Source: Enterovibrio norvegicus FF-33
GTDB lineage: Bacteria; Pseudomonadota; Gammaproteobacteria; Enterobacterales; Vibrionaceae
Length of the DNA stretch: 64,000 nucleotides
Direction of reading: 5' to 3'
Assembly (NCBI RefSeq): GCF_000286835.2
Contig: NZ_AJYD02000038.1
Coordinates: forward strand, 2,108,546-2,172,545
Part shown: positions 27,122 to 35,936 of the stretch, one piece after another
Numbering within the stretch: position 1 is the first letter of the stretch
Layout of the letters: the number at the start of each line of letters is the position of its first letter
Made by a program: the position numbers and the translations under genes
Notes under the pieces: model-generated
Told to the model about the DNA's origin: nothing
The model's input: the letters and a program-made list of their open reading frames with translations, nothing else
The model's database searches: none

Positions 27122-28708
27122 ATGGGAGTAGCAGCGATTAGCACAGGTTCGATTCATACTTTTCAGTCCCGATCCGGTGCTCGAAAGTTTCCACGAATCG
27201 AATTTTCCGCACAAATCGAAATTGATGGCATTCTCTATCCGACGAAAGAATGGAGTGTTGGTGGTTTTTCGATTGGCGATGAAAAATATGCCGGTAAGAA
27301 AGGAGATAAGCACCACGGACATCTCTGTTTCGAGCTTCCGGTTGGGCGTTTCTCTACACCTGTTCAATTCGAGGTGATGCGAGCTAGCGAAAATGGCTAC
27401 GCGCTGGGCTGCCAATTCTACTCTCTCAACTCCGGTCACCAAAAAACGCTACAAAGCATTGTTGATACCTACCTGACGGGCGAAACCATCTCTCTGGAGA
27501 GCGTAACCTCTTACGGTGTGAAAGCGCAGCTTCATGAAGAAGAAGTAAAGCGCATGCAGCAAAACTGGTGGCGTTTTGCCATTGTCGCCTTGGTGTCTGT
27601 CGCCTTGGTTATCACTGCAGCACTAATGATCCAGTCTCGTATCTTGTCCATCGCTTCCGCGCATGCGGCGGTTAGTCAGCCTGTGCTCACTCAACGCAGC
27701 TACAACAATGGTGTACTTAGGCTCGGTGACTACAAACCCGGCCAGCTGGTTGAGAAAGGGGAACTTCTGTTTACCGTATTTACAGAAGAGGGCACAGACC
27801 TTCTCGCCAAAGACACGCAGGTGCTCAGTGGCATCAACAGTGAAATCAATTATCTGCAAACACTGCTGCGTCAAAGCAAGGAGTCTGTCGCTCGTTACAA
27901 TTCCCGCCTTTTCACCGAACTTCAAGTCATGACGGACAAGCGAAAATTACTCGAACAAGAGCTATCAACGCGCGAGCGAATTTTATCGCTTTATGCAAAT
28001 GGTGTGAAAAGAGGCACTGTCGATACTATTTCTCGTGAGCTTGAGCGTATCGAGGTATTCGAAATTAAGCGGGCTCTGCTTTCGATGGATACTCAAATTG
28101 AAGAAATCGAATCCCAGCTTGATCAGATATTGATTGGGGTTCCCCCACGAGAAGCACAAGGCAGCTTGAACTCTCCCTTTGAAGTACAAAGTAAGCTCGA
28201 CATGTTAGTGATTAAGAAAGACAGAGTACTCGAAGAGATCGAAAGGCTCAAAACCCGTGGTCTTGCTTACGCTCCTTGTAATTGCTATATCGTGACCATC
28301 AATGCCTCTGACGGTCAGGTCGTTCAAACAGGCACCTCGATATTTGAACTGTCTCCTGTCGCTCAACAAAACCGTACCGCGCGATCTATTTTGGCACTGA
28401 TGCCTCTTGAAGGTGCAGAACTTCTGCATATTGGCATGCCCGTAGAATATCGACTCGCGAGTCGAGATGAGAAGTTAGTGGGCACTATCGACCATATTCA
28501 ATACTACAGTGCATCAAACAGCGATATTTATAATGAAGAAGGTGAGTCACTAAGCGGCTTACCTAAGACTCTACCCAGGTTGCAACAGTACACCTTGATT
28601 AAAGTGTTGCCCTCAGATTCAGACCGCGACTCTATCGTTAACGAGCCCGCGACTGTGATTGCAACAGTGAGCTGGAAAGACATCTTCAAACATTGGTTTA
28701 ATCTATGA
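27122..28708 (+). CDS. Alg44-like c-di-GMP receptor and membrane-fusion subunit of a polysaccharide synthase
   Basis: About 528 residues. The N terminus holds a PilZ domain: R21-xxx-R25 (RKFPR) and an SxxG motif, though the usual Asp/Asn before it is Glu (E43-W-S-V-G-G). A transmembrane helix follows at about 150-175 (WWRFAIVALVSVALVITAALMI), then a periplasmic HlyD-like part with barrel-sandwich halves around a coiled coil (about 235-380). This is the plan of Pseudomonas Alg44, which binds c-di-GMP to switch on the Alg8 synthase. The ATG at 27122 was chosen since GGAGG lies just ahead; ATG at 27107 is an alternative. Its stop overlaps the start of the Alg8-like gene. Confidence 0.85.
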   Translation: MGVAAISTGSIHTFQSRSGARKFPRIEFSAQIEIDGILYPTKEWSVGGFSIGDEKYAGKKGDKHHGHLCFELPVGRFSTPVQFEVMRASENGYALGCQFYSLNSGHQKTLQSIVDTYLTGETISLESVTSYGVKAQLHEEEVKRMQQNWWRFAIVALVSVALVITAALMIQSRILSIASAHAAVSQPVLTQRSYNNGVLRLGDYKPGQLVEKGELLFTVFTEEGTDLLAKDTQVLSGINSEINYLQTLLRQSKESVARYNSRLFTELQVMTDKRKLLEQELSTRERILSLYANGVKRGTVDTISRELERIEVFEIKRALLSMDTQIEEIESQLDQILIGVPPREAQGSLNSPFEVQSKLDMLVIKKDRVLEEIERLKTRGLAYAPCNCYIVTINASDGQVVQTGTSIFELSPVAQQNRTARSILALMPLEGAELLHIGMPVEYRLASRDEKLVGTIDHIQYYSASNSDIYNEEGESLSGLPKTLPRLQQYTLIKVLPSDSDRDSIVNEPATVIATVSWKDIFKHWFNL

Positions 28709-30213
28709 ATGTCGACAAGTTGGTTGTTAAGAACTTCCACCGTGATGACCCCAGTCATGTCACGATCTTATGGTGGTTGTTCTTTGGCGCTTTCCTCTTG
28801 GGATTATGGGCGCTCTATACCATCTTACCGACCGATCAAATACAACCCGAAGTACTTTACACACTTGGCATTATTGGTACCTGGCGCTATGGCTGGAAAA
28901 GTATTCACCTTATTCGCGGGCTTTATTATCAGTATGTGCGCTACCCTGCGTTATCTAGCTTGGCGGAAATGACACAAAAGCCGAGCGAAATTCTCGTGGT
29001 AATCCCTTGTTATCGCACCACGCCAGAGATCAGTGCACCGGTATTTAAAGCGCTGATTGACGAAATTGGAAACTTTGGCGTTGCATGTCGCGCTGTCGCA
29101 TGTGTGACCGATGAAGCTGACATCAACATCATCGAATCTCAGTTCGATAAACTCAAGCAACGTGTTCCGGTCAGCCTCTACATTATCGATCAGGATGGCA
29201 CAGGTAAACGCAATACCATGGCTGATGCACTCACTTTACTCGCAGAGGAACGTCCAGTATCAAAAGACAGCGTCTTAATTTTAATGGATGGCGATACGGT
29301 GTTACCCGAAGGTATTTTGACTAAAGTGTCTGGTTTTTTAATGCGTTATCACGATCTAGGTGCATTAACAACGCACAATAAACCGATAGTGAAAGGGAAC
29401 TCTCTAACGCGTCAATGGTACCGTCAGCGCATGGCACAACGACACTTTTATATGAGTTCCCTAAGCCTGACTTACCGTGTACTGGTGTTAACAGGTCGCT
29501 TTTCTGCATACCGCGCATCTCTGGCTTTATCCCCCGATTTTATTGATAGCCTTCGATATGACCATGTTAAACACTGGCGTTATGGTCGTATACGCATGTT
29601 AACTGGCGATGATAAGAGTACTTGGTTCTTTGTCTTAAAAGAACGTTGGAAAATGCTCTATCTCCCAGATGTTGCTGTCACCTGTTTAGAAGATGCTCCA
29701 TCAGGTAGCTTCGTCAAAACTAGCTTGTCATTGATGACACGTTGGTACGGTAATATGCTGAGAAGTAACATTCGCGCAATACAGCTTGGCCCCAAAAAAG
29801 CGGGGTGGTTTCTGTGGATTTGCTTGCTTGATCAACGTATTAGCATGTGGACAACCTTGATAGGGCCAGCATTGGCATTGGTCGTAGCAACCTATATGGG
29901 CGCCAAAGTGGTTATTGCTTACCTGTTTTGGGTCGTCGCCACACGAAGTGCAAATGTGCTTCTTATCTCGATACAGTCAGGACAGTTCCATCCTATATTC
30001 GTCCCCCTATTGTGGTACGAACAACTGATTGGTTCCTTGGTCAAGGTCTACCTGTTTTTCCACCCCAATATTCAGCGCTGGACCCGTCAGGGGATAGACG
30101 GCAAGGTGGAAGACCACTCGATATCTCAAGAAATAAAACGATGGTTGCCCCACCTAGAAACACTGGCTGCATTTTGTTCACTACTCATTTTCGTGATGTG
30201 GCTTTATGGATGA
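28705..30213 (+). CDS. Alg8-like family 2 glycosyltransferase (processive polysaccharide synthase)
   Basis: A 502-residue inner-membrane protein: two N-terminal hydrophobic segments, a cytoplasmic GT2 domain (about 90-350) and three or four C-terminal membrane segments. Motifs fit Alg8 (mannuronan synthase): GTGKRNTMA, MDGDTVLPEG (DxD), the RQRMAQRHFYMSSLSL segment, LTGRFSAYRAS, TGDDKSTWF (catalytic Asp) and MTRWYGNMLR (the product-binding Arg-Trp). It starts inside the stop codon of the Alg44-like gene (ATGA), so the two are coupled. The rest of an alginate operon (GDP-mannose dehydrogenase, AlgK/E, epimerase, acetylases) is absent here, so the polymer and its exit route are unknown. Confidence 0.87.
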   Translation: MNVDKLVVKNFHRDDPSHVTILWWLFFGAFLLGLWALYTILPTDQIQPEVLYTLGIIGTWRYGWKSIHLIRGLYYQYVRYPALSSLAEMTQKPSEILVVIPCYRTTPEISAPVFKALIDEIGNFGVACRAVACVTDEADINIIESQFDKLKQRVPVSLYIIDQDGTGKRNTMADALTLLAEERPVSKDSVLILMDGDTVLPEGILTKVSGFLMRYHDLGALTTHNKPIVKGNSLTRQWYRQRMAQRHFYMSSLSLTYRVLVLTGRFSAYRASLALSPDFIDSLRYDHVKHWRYGRIRMLTGDDKSTWFFVLKERWKMLYLPDVAVTCLEDAPSGSFVKTSLSLMTRWYGNMLRSNIRAIQLGPKKAGWFLWICLLDQRISMWTTLIGPALALVVATYMGAKVVIAYLFWVVATRSANVLLISIQSGQFHPIFVPLLWYEQLIGSLVKVYLFFHPNIQRWTRQGIDGKVEDHSISQEIKRWLPHLETLAAFCSLLIFVMWLYG

Positions 30214-30527
30214 CAAATATACGCCTTTGCCAAAAAGGTCACTGACGTAGAAAACGGCTTCGGGGAATAAAGCAAAATCGTATCTGCTCCCCGTTTTAAG
30301 GCCTTATTACGTAATTGGTTCACCGCTCCTTCCGTTAACACACCGTCACCAATCAACCAAAAATCATACCAATGCCCCTGAGAGCCAACGACCACACCCT
30401 TATCTTCGCAATCGGTCATTTCAAGTGCGTCACCCCACAAAACATTAATATTTTCACTTTCTGGCTCTGCCGTAGTCACACAAGCTGAGAGCAAAAATGG
30501 AACAAAAAATGGTAGCCATTTTTTCAT
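30204..30527 (-). CDS. Small lipoprotein, DUF4156-like
   Basis: A 107-residue protein beginning MKKWLPFFVPFLLSAC, a lipoprotein signal with lipobox LSAC. The mature part has two further Cys residues and a GADTILLYSP segment, resembling DUF4156 lipoproteins (related in plan to RcsF). Function unknown. The longer frame up to 30647 is rejected because only the ATG at 30527 gives a signal peptide. Its 3' end overlaps the Alg8-like gene tail to tail by ten bases. Confidence 0.75.
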   Translation of the reverse strand: MKKWLPFFVPFLLSACVTTAEPESENINVLWGDALEMTDCEDKGVVVGSQGHWYDFWLIGDGVLTEGAVNQLRNKALKRGADTILLYSPKPFSTSVTFLAKAYICHP

Positions 30528-30682
30528 GCTTTTCTCTACGTTTATTATTGTCTTAATCCCTGCGAGTATATGCGTTTCTTGACCCGCTTGCGACGATTTC
30601 AGCCTGCGACTATCTCGATTGACACAGACAGAAATGCAGTAAATCACACTTGCTCTCTCATTAAGATCCCCCTAGAATAATA

Positions 30683-30698
30683 CTGTACATATATACAG
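30683..30698. promoter_or_regulatory. LexA (SOS) box of the imuA-imuB-dnaE2 operon
   Basis: CTGTACATATATACAG is a perfect CTGT-N8-ACAG site with palindromic extension to 20 bases (30681-30700). It lies 12 bases before the imuA ATG, where LexA would block the promoter until DNA damage. Confidence 0.93.
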
Positions 30699-30709
30699 TA
30701 TTATTGATT

Positions 30710-31390
30710 ATGCTTGATAACATTCTTGCTCTGCATTCTGGGATCTGGACGGCGAATCGCCTCTACCAACCCAACACACATTGCCGACCCAGTGGCCATG
30801 CCATTATTGATGAAAAGCTCGATGGTGGTTGGCCTGAATCTGGCGTGGTTGAACTGCAGCTCCCTTGCTTTGGCATTGGTGAACTGAGATTGGCTTTACC
30901 TGCCATCTCACGTGGAATGAAAGACAGTGAACTCATCTTGTTTGCTACGCCTCCAGGAGAACTCAACCCCCTTGCACTTTGCCAAGCTGACCTCGATTTG
31001 GACAAAGTGATTATCTTGGATGCGTCTTTACCATCAACATTGTGGTGTGTCGAACAAGCACTAAAAAGTGGTTGTTGTCGCACAGCTGTCTTGTGGGGAA
31101 AATCATTGTCGGTTACGCAAGCAAGGCGCTTGCAATTGGCAGCCGCTGAGAACGATTGTTTGCTGTTTATGTTCACGCACCAAAAAAGTACCCAAGGCTT
31201 GCCTGTCAGCTGTCGATTGTCCGTCACACCATCCGCAGATGGACTCACGATCAACGTGGTTAAACGTCGCGGGCTTCCAGTTCCACCCTTCTCATTGTCA
31301 CTTCCAGCCATTTACAGCACCTATTCTCACCATCACTATCGACATGACTCTGACACTGCCTGCATCAATGTCGTTCCACTGTTTCGCTGA
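30710..31390 (+). CDS. imuA: ImuA, RecA-like accessory of the SOS mutasome
   Basis: A 226-residue protein with the ImuA pattern: the short N-terminal motif (LALHSGIWTANRL), GHAIIDEKLDGGWPESGVVELQLP (RecA/SulA-like core with a degenerate Walker A) and VLWGKSLSVTQARRLQLAAAE. Known role: together with ImuB and DnaE2 it carries out damage-induced mutagenesis and lesion bypass. It directly follows the LexA box. The ATG at 30710 is used; a TTG two codons earlier is possible. Its stop overlaps the imuB start (TGATG). Confidence 0.88.
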   Translation: MLDNILALHSGIWTANRLYQPNTHCRPSGHAIIDEKLDGGWPESGVVELQLPCFGIGELRLALPAISRGMKDSELILFATPPGELNPLALCQADLDLDKVIILDASLPSTLWCVEQALKSGCCRTAVLWGKSLSVTQARRLQLAAAENDCLLFMFTHQKSTQGLPVSCRLSVTPSADGLTINVVKRRGLPVPPFSLSLPAIYSTYSHHHYRHDSDTACINVVPLFR

Positions 31391-32796
31391 TGCTGTGGCT
31401 CTATTTGTATTTTCCTGCATTGCTGCTCAATACCATAGAACGTGATAACGGCTCTGAGTCACCCCTGATTGTGCTTTCTCGCACTAACGGTGAAGTGTGT
31501 CAGGCAAATCTTGCAGCCCGCGAACATGGCATTGTTCCTAGCAACGATTTGGGTACCGCGAGTGCACTTTGCCATGGGCTTCATGTGATGGATTACGATG
31601 AAAAACAAGAAGCTGAACGCCTATTGCAACTGGCAGCTTTGATTTATCACGTCAACGCAGACATTGTGCTTTATAAGCCCAATGGGTTATTGATGAAAGT
31701 GAGTCCGATGCTCAAGCTTTATGGTTCGCTCGATCATTACTGGCAGGCATTATTGCCCGTCTTAAAGAACGAGCAAATCACCTTCCATTTTGCGTTAAGC
31801 CCTTACCCTGAAGCGGCAAGATATCTGGCACAAGCAAGCGCTGACAAAGGCTTTCTCACCAAAGAAATCACAGAAAGTGCATTAACAACCCTGAGCGTGC
31901 ATCAATTAGGATTCACCCACAAGCAAGCAGTTCAACTAGAACGAATGGGGATCCGCCACGCCAAACAGTTGTTTAATTTGCCTATTGCTTCTCTCGGCCA
32001 ACGCTTTGGGAAAACCTTTTCTGCGCAACTTCGCGCCCTGACACAGAGCCACATTGCACAGCAGGCGTTCTTTTCACCTCCGGAATATTTTCATCAATCG
32101 CTCGAGCTTCTGCATGAGATTGCCAACAACCAAACCCTCAGCTTTCCACTTCAGCGCATGTTAAGGGAAATGGAGAAATTCCTTTTCGCAAGGGAGGCTG
32201 TTGTACCCAATATCACGCTTACTTTCAGGCAGCGTGAATATGACGATGATAAGGTAATCACTCTCTCGGCAGCCACACCTGAATCAGCAGCAAGCCGTTG
32301 GATGCCTCTGCTGCAACTGCACCTGGAAAAGCTAAAGCTCGATGCGCCCGTCACGCATATTCGCCTTGATGCCAGCACTTTGCTCCCCAAGCAATCCCCC
32401 ACACAGGATCTCTTTGCAGGAAAACGCGGACAGCTTACACCAGGGGAGCTGATCAGCCTGATGCAGGCCAAAGCCGGAAAACAGGCGGTATACAGTTTAA
32501 CGCTAGAAAATGATCATCGACCTGAGCGCGCATTTCGTCGCCAAAACCCCTTACAACCGTGTGCGCAAACATTACCTTCTCACCTTCCTCCTCGCCCCTC
32601 ATTACTGCATGTCACTCCACGTCCATTGCTTTCGCGCCCAGACACGCTTGCAGGGCCTGAGCGTATCAGCGGGGGATGGTGGGACAAAGCTCCCATACAG
32701 CGCGATTACTTTGTTGCACGCAATAAACAAGGGCAGCTGTGTTGGGTGTTTCGCACTGCAACGGGAGAATGGTTTGAACATGGTTTGTTTTGTTGA
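31390..32796 (+). CDS. imuB: ImuB, Y-family polymerase-like protein without the catalytic acids
   Basis: A 468-residue protein with the fold of Y-family polymerases (palm, fingers, helix-hairpin-helix region LSVHQLGFTHKQAVQLERMG) and a C-terminal tail. The acidic DxDxFF motif at the N terminus is replaced by YLYFPALLLN, and the S-x-D-E motif by YKPNGLLMKV, so it cannot be an active polymerase. That is the known state of ImuB, which acts as an adaptor linking DnaE2, ImuA and the beta clamp. The gene is coupled to imuA and lies eleven bases before dnaE2. Confidence 0.9.
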   Translation: MLWLYLYFPALLLNTIERDNGSESPLIVLSRTNGEVCQANLAAREHGIVPSNDLGTASALCHGLHVMDYDEKQEAERLLQLAALIYHVNADIVLYKPNGLLMKVSPMLKLYGSLDHYWQALLPVLKNEQITFHFALSPYPEAARYLAQASADKGFLTKEITESALTTLSVHQLGFTHKQAVQLERMGIRHAKQLFNLPIASLGQRFGKTFSAQLRALTQSHIAQQAFFSPPEYFHQSLELLHEIANNQTLSFPLQRMLREMEKFLFAREAVVPNITLTFRQREYDDDKVITLSAATPESAASRWMPLLQLHLEKLKLDAPVTHIRLDASTLLPKQSPTQDLFAGKRGQLTPGELISLMQAKAGKQAVYSLTLENDHRPERAFRRQNPLQPCAQTLPSHLPPRPSLLHVTPRPLLSRPDTLAGPERISGGWWDKAPIQRDYFVARNKQGQLCWVFRTATGEWFEHGLFC

Positions 32797-32807
32797 GAGG
32801 ACACAAC

Positions 32808-35800
32808 ATGTCGCATAAACATTCGCCTTGGTTTAGCGAGTTTCACTGTAAAAGCAACTACAGCTTTCTGGTTGGCGCTTCACACCCCGAAGAGCTGGTC
32901 GTACGCGCGGCCACCTTAGGCTATAACGCACTCGCCATTACCGATGAATGTTCGCTTGCTGGCGTAGTGCGTGCTTACACCGCAATTAGAGATCAGCAAC
33001 TAGATCTGACACTGATCATAGGTTCAGAGATTCTCTTTAAAGGAGAAAAATTGGTACTGCTCTGCCCCAACCGCATCGCTTATGGTGAACTAGCCCGATT
33101 AATCACCCAAGCGCGAATGCGTAGCGAGAAAGGTCACTATCAAGTCTTCGGCGAGGATTTTAGTCACATCAAACATTGCCTGTGCATTTGGCTCCCGACA
33201 TTGGAGCATGAAGAAAAAAGTGATTCTGTACATTTCCAGTATTGGGTTAAGCAAACCTTCGATGGTCGACTATGGATTGGTGCTGAGCGCCTTCTTTTGC
33301 CCGATGAAGCTAGGTACCTCACTCTGATAGATACCCTTGCCAATACCTTAGATTTACCTGTTGTCTGTACCAACGATGTATTAATGCACCACCCGCGACG
33401 CCAGCCCTTACTTGACGTGATCACCGCAATTCGCCTTCGCAAGCCGCTAAATGAATGCGGTTTATCTCTACCACGCAATGGTGAGCAAGCGCTTAAGCCT
33501 CTCGATAAAATCGCCAAACTCTATCCTGACGCATGGATACAAGAAACCGCGCGCATTACGAGTCGATGCGATTTCTGTCTAAGTGAATTACGTTATGAAT
33601 ACCCTGCCGAATTGGTTCCCGACGGATTTACCATTAGCCACTACCTTCGTCACCTTGTCGAAAAAGGCATCATCCTGCGTTTTCCTGACGGCATAAAACC
33701 GGAGGTTCGCGCTATTATCGAAAAAGAATTGATGCTGATTGCCGAGCAAAAATACGAGTACTTTTTCCTGACGATTTACGACATCGTTCAATTTGCGAAA
33801 TCACAAGGGATTTTATATCAAGGGCGGGGATCTGCCGCTAACTCTGTCGTCTGCTATTGCCTTGAAATTACTGCGGTCAACCCAGAAAAAATCAACGTAC
33901 TCTTCGAACGCTTTATTTCCAAAGAACGTGACGAGCCGCCTGATATTGATGTGGATTTTGAGCACGAACGCCGTGAGGAAATCTTCCGCTATATCTACAC
34001 AAAATATAGCCGTGAGCGTGCCGCATTAGCGGCAACGGTGATCACCTATCGGTTTAAAAGTGCCTTTAGAGATGTTGGCAAAGCACTCGGCATCAATGAA
34101 ACGCAACTGGATTACTACATCAAAAATCTCAACCACAGAGACAAGGATCTAAACAAAGCCGAACAACTGAATGCATTAGGACTTGATACAGAGTCTCATA
34201 TTGGTCGCTGGCTATTGGCGTTAGTAGAAGAAATCCGTGGTTTCCCTCGCCATTTAAGCCAACACGTGGGCGGATTTATTATCTCGGCAGGGCCATTGTA
34301 TGAATTGGTTCCGGTTGAAAACGCGGCCATGGCTGAGCGCAGTGTGATCCAATGGGACAAGGATGATCTGGCGTCCCTCGGCTTACTGAAAGTCGACATT
34401 CTTGCACTTGGGATGCTAAGCGCTATTCGTAAAGCCTTCGCAATGATCAGTCAGCATCATCAACGATCACTATCTATCGCAGACATAACCGCAATGGGCG
34501 ATGACCCCGTGGTTTACCAACAGCTACAAAAAGGCGATTCTGTGGGTCTATTTCAGGTCGAATCTCGCGCACAAATCAACATGCTGCCAAGGCTAAGACC
34601 CTCTTGTTACTATGATTTAGTCATCCAAATCGCCATTGTACGTCCAGGCCCCATACAAGGGGATATGGTGCATCCCTATCTCAAGCGTCGGTGGGGACAA
34701 GAAGCCGTTTCATACCCATCAAAAGCGGTGGAATCTGTATTGTCGCGAACCATGGGCGTGCCGATTTTTCAGGAACAAGTTATTCAACTGGCGATGGTCG
34801 CAGCAGGGTTTACCGGCGGTGAAGCCGATCAACTTCGCCGAGCCATGGCGGCATGGAAACGCAGTGGAAAATTGGCGCCGTTCAGAGAGAAGCTGATCAA
34901 TGGAATGCAGGAGCGCGGCTATGAACTCGCCTTTGCCGAGCAAATTTTCAGGCAAATACAAGGGTTCGGAGAATACGGTTTTCCTGAATCGCACAGTGCT
35001 TCGTTCGCCGTGTTGGCGTACACATCGGCGTGGTTAAAACATTACTACCCCGTCGCCTTTTATTGTTCTTTGCTAAATAGCCAACCCATGGGGTTTTACA
35101 GCCCTTCACAACTCTTGCAAGACGCAGCACGTCACGGTGTCAAAATCTTACCTGTGTGTGTGAATCACAGCCAATGGGATCACCAGCAAGTATTAGAAGG
35201 GAATCAACCTGTTTTGCGTTTGGGGTTTCGTCTCGTTAAAGGCTTTTCCGCTCAAGGTGGCGAACAGCTAATTTCTCGCCGCCCTAAGCACGGTTTTCAA
35301 CACCTTAATGCTCTGCGTCAAAGCGGCCTTAGTCGTGGCGATCTTCAAGCGCTCGCCAGCGCCAATGCCACACAAATACTTGCCAACAACCGTTTTTCAG
35401 CGCGCTGGCAAATGATGGATGATACGCACACGTTGCCACTACTGGTAGACACAACACCAACAACCGACGACACCAAAGCCATAATCTCGCCCACAGCCAT
35501 CGAAGATGTGATTGAAGATTATGCCGCGACAGGATTAACACTAGGCCAACACCCTATTGCGCTGCTAGACGTGAACGGAAAGTTAGGGAAACATCGCCTA
35601 GCCAACGAGTTAACAACGATTCAATCAGGCACCGTGGTGACAGTAGCAGGGGTGGTCACAGGGAGACAACGCCCAGGTACCGCCAGCGGCGTCACTTTCA
35701 TGACGTTGGAAGATCAAACCGGAAATATCAACGTGGTGGTTTGGTTAGCCACAGCGCGGGCGCAAAATACACCGTTTGTCGCGTCAAAGATTTTGAAGAT

Positions 35801-35912
35801 AAAAGGCATATTAGAACGAGAAGGCGACGTGGTGCATATTATTGCGGGTCGCTTGATTGACATGACATCAACGCTTGATCAGCTACTTATCCAAGCTCGA
35901 GATTTTCACTGA
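32808..35912 (+). CDS. dnaE2: Error-prone DNA polymerase III alpha subunit DnaE2 (ImuC)
   Basis: A polymerase of 1034 residues, about 10 percent shorter than replicative DnaE. It starts with the PHP domain (FHCKSNYSFLVGASHPEELV), then the C-family polymerase core with the catalytic acids in PDIDVDFEHERR and KVDIL, GRGSAANSVVCY, and the GFPESHSASFAVLAYTSAWLKHYYP block, and ends with an OB-fold domain (GTVVTVAGVVTGRQRPGTA). ATG at 32808 is preferred: GAGAGG lies upstream and the alternative TTG at 32790 overlaps imuB. It is the mutagenic polymerase of the SOS cassette. Confidence 0.93.
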   Translation: MSHKHSPWFSEFHCKSNYSFLVGASHPEELVVRAATLGYNALAITDECSLAGVVRAYTAIRDQQLDLTLIIGSEILFKGEKLVLLCPNRIAYGELARLITQARMRSEKGHYQVFGEDFSHIKHCLCIWLPTLEHEEKSDSVHFQYWVKQTFDGRLWIGAERLLLPDEARYLTLIDTLANTLDLPVVCTNDVLMHHPRRQPLLDVITAIRLRKPLNECGLSLPRNGEQALKPLDKIAKLYPDAWIQETARITSRCDFCLSELRYEYPAELVPDGFTISHYLRHLVEKGIILRFPDGIKPEVRAIIEKELMLIAEQKYEYFFLTIYDIVQFAKSQGILYQGRGSAANSVVCYCLEITAVNPEKINVLFERFISKERDEPPDIDVDFEHERREEIFRYIYTKYSRERAALAATVITYRFKSAFRDVGKALGINETQLDYYIKNLNHRDKDLNKAEQLNALGLDTESHIGRWLLALVEEIRGFPRHLSQHVGGFIISAGPLYELVPVENAAMAERSVIQWDKDDLASLGLLKVDILALGMLSAIRKAFAMISQHHQRSLSIADITAMGDDPVVYQQLQKGDSVGLFQVESRAQINMLPRLRPSCYYDLVIQIAIVRPGPIQGDMVHPYLKRRWGQEAVSYPSKAVESVLSRTMGVPIFQEQVIQLAMVAAGFTGGEADQLRRAMAAWKRSGKLAPFREKLINGMQERGYELAFAEQIFRQIQGFGEYGFPESHSASFAVLAYTSAWLKHYYPVAFYCSLLNSQPMGFYSPSQLLQDAARHGVKILPVCVNHSQWDHQQVLEGNQPVLRLGFRLVKGFSAQGGEQLISRRPKHGFQHLNALRQSGLSRGDLQALASANATQILANNRFSARWQMMDDTHTLPLLVDTTPTTDDTKAIISPTAIEDVIEDYAATGLTLGQHPIALLDVNGKLGKHRLANELTTIQSGTVVTVAGVVTGRQRPGTASGVTFMTLEDQTGNINVVVWLATARAQNTPFVASKILKIKGILEREGDVVHIIAGRLIDMTSTLDQLLIQARDFH

Positions 35913-35936
35913 CCATATGCTTTGAGCAACAAGAAA

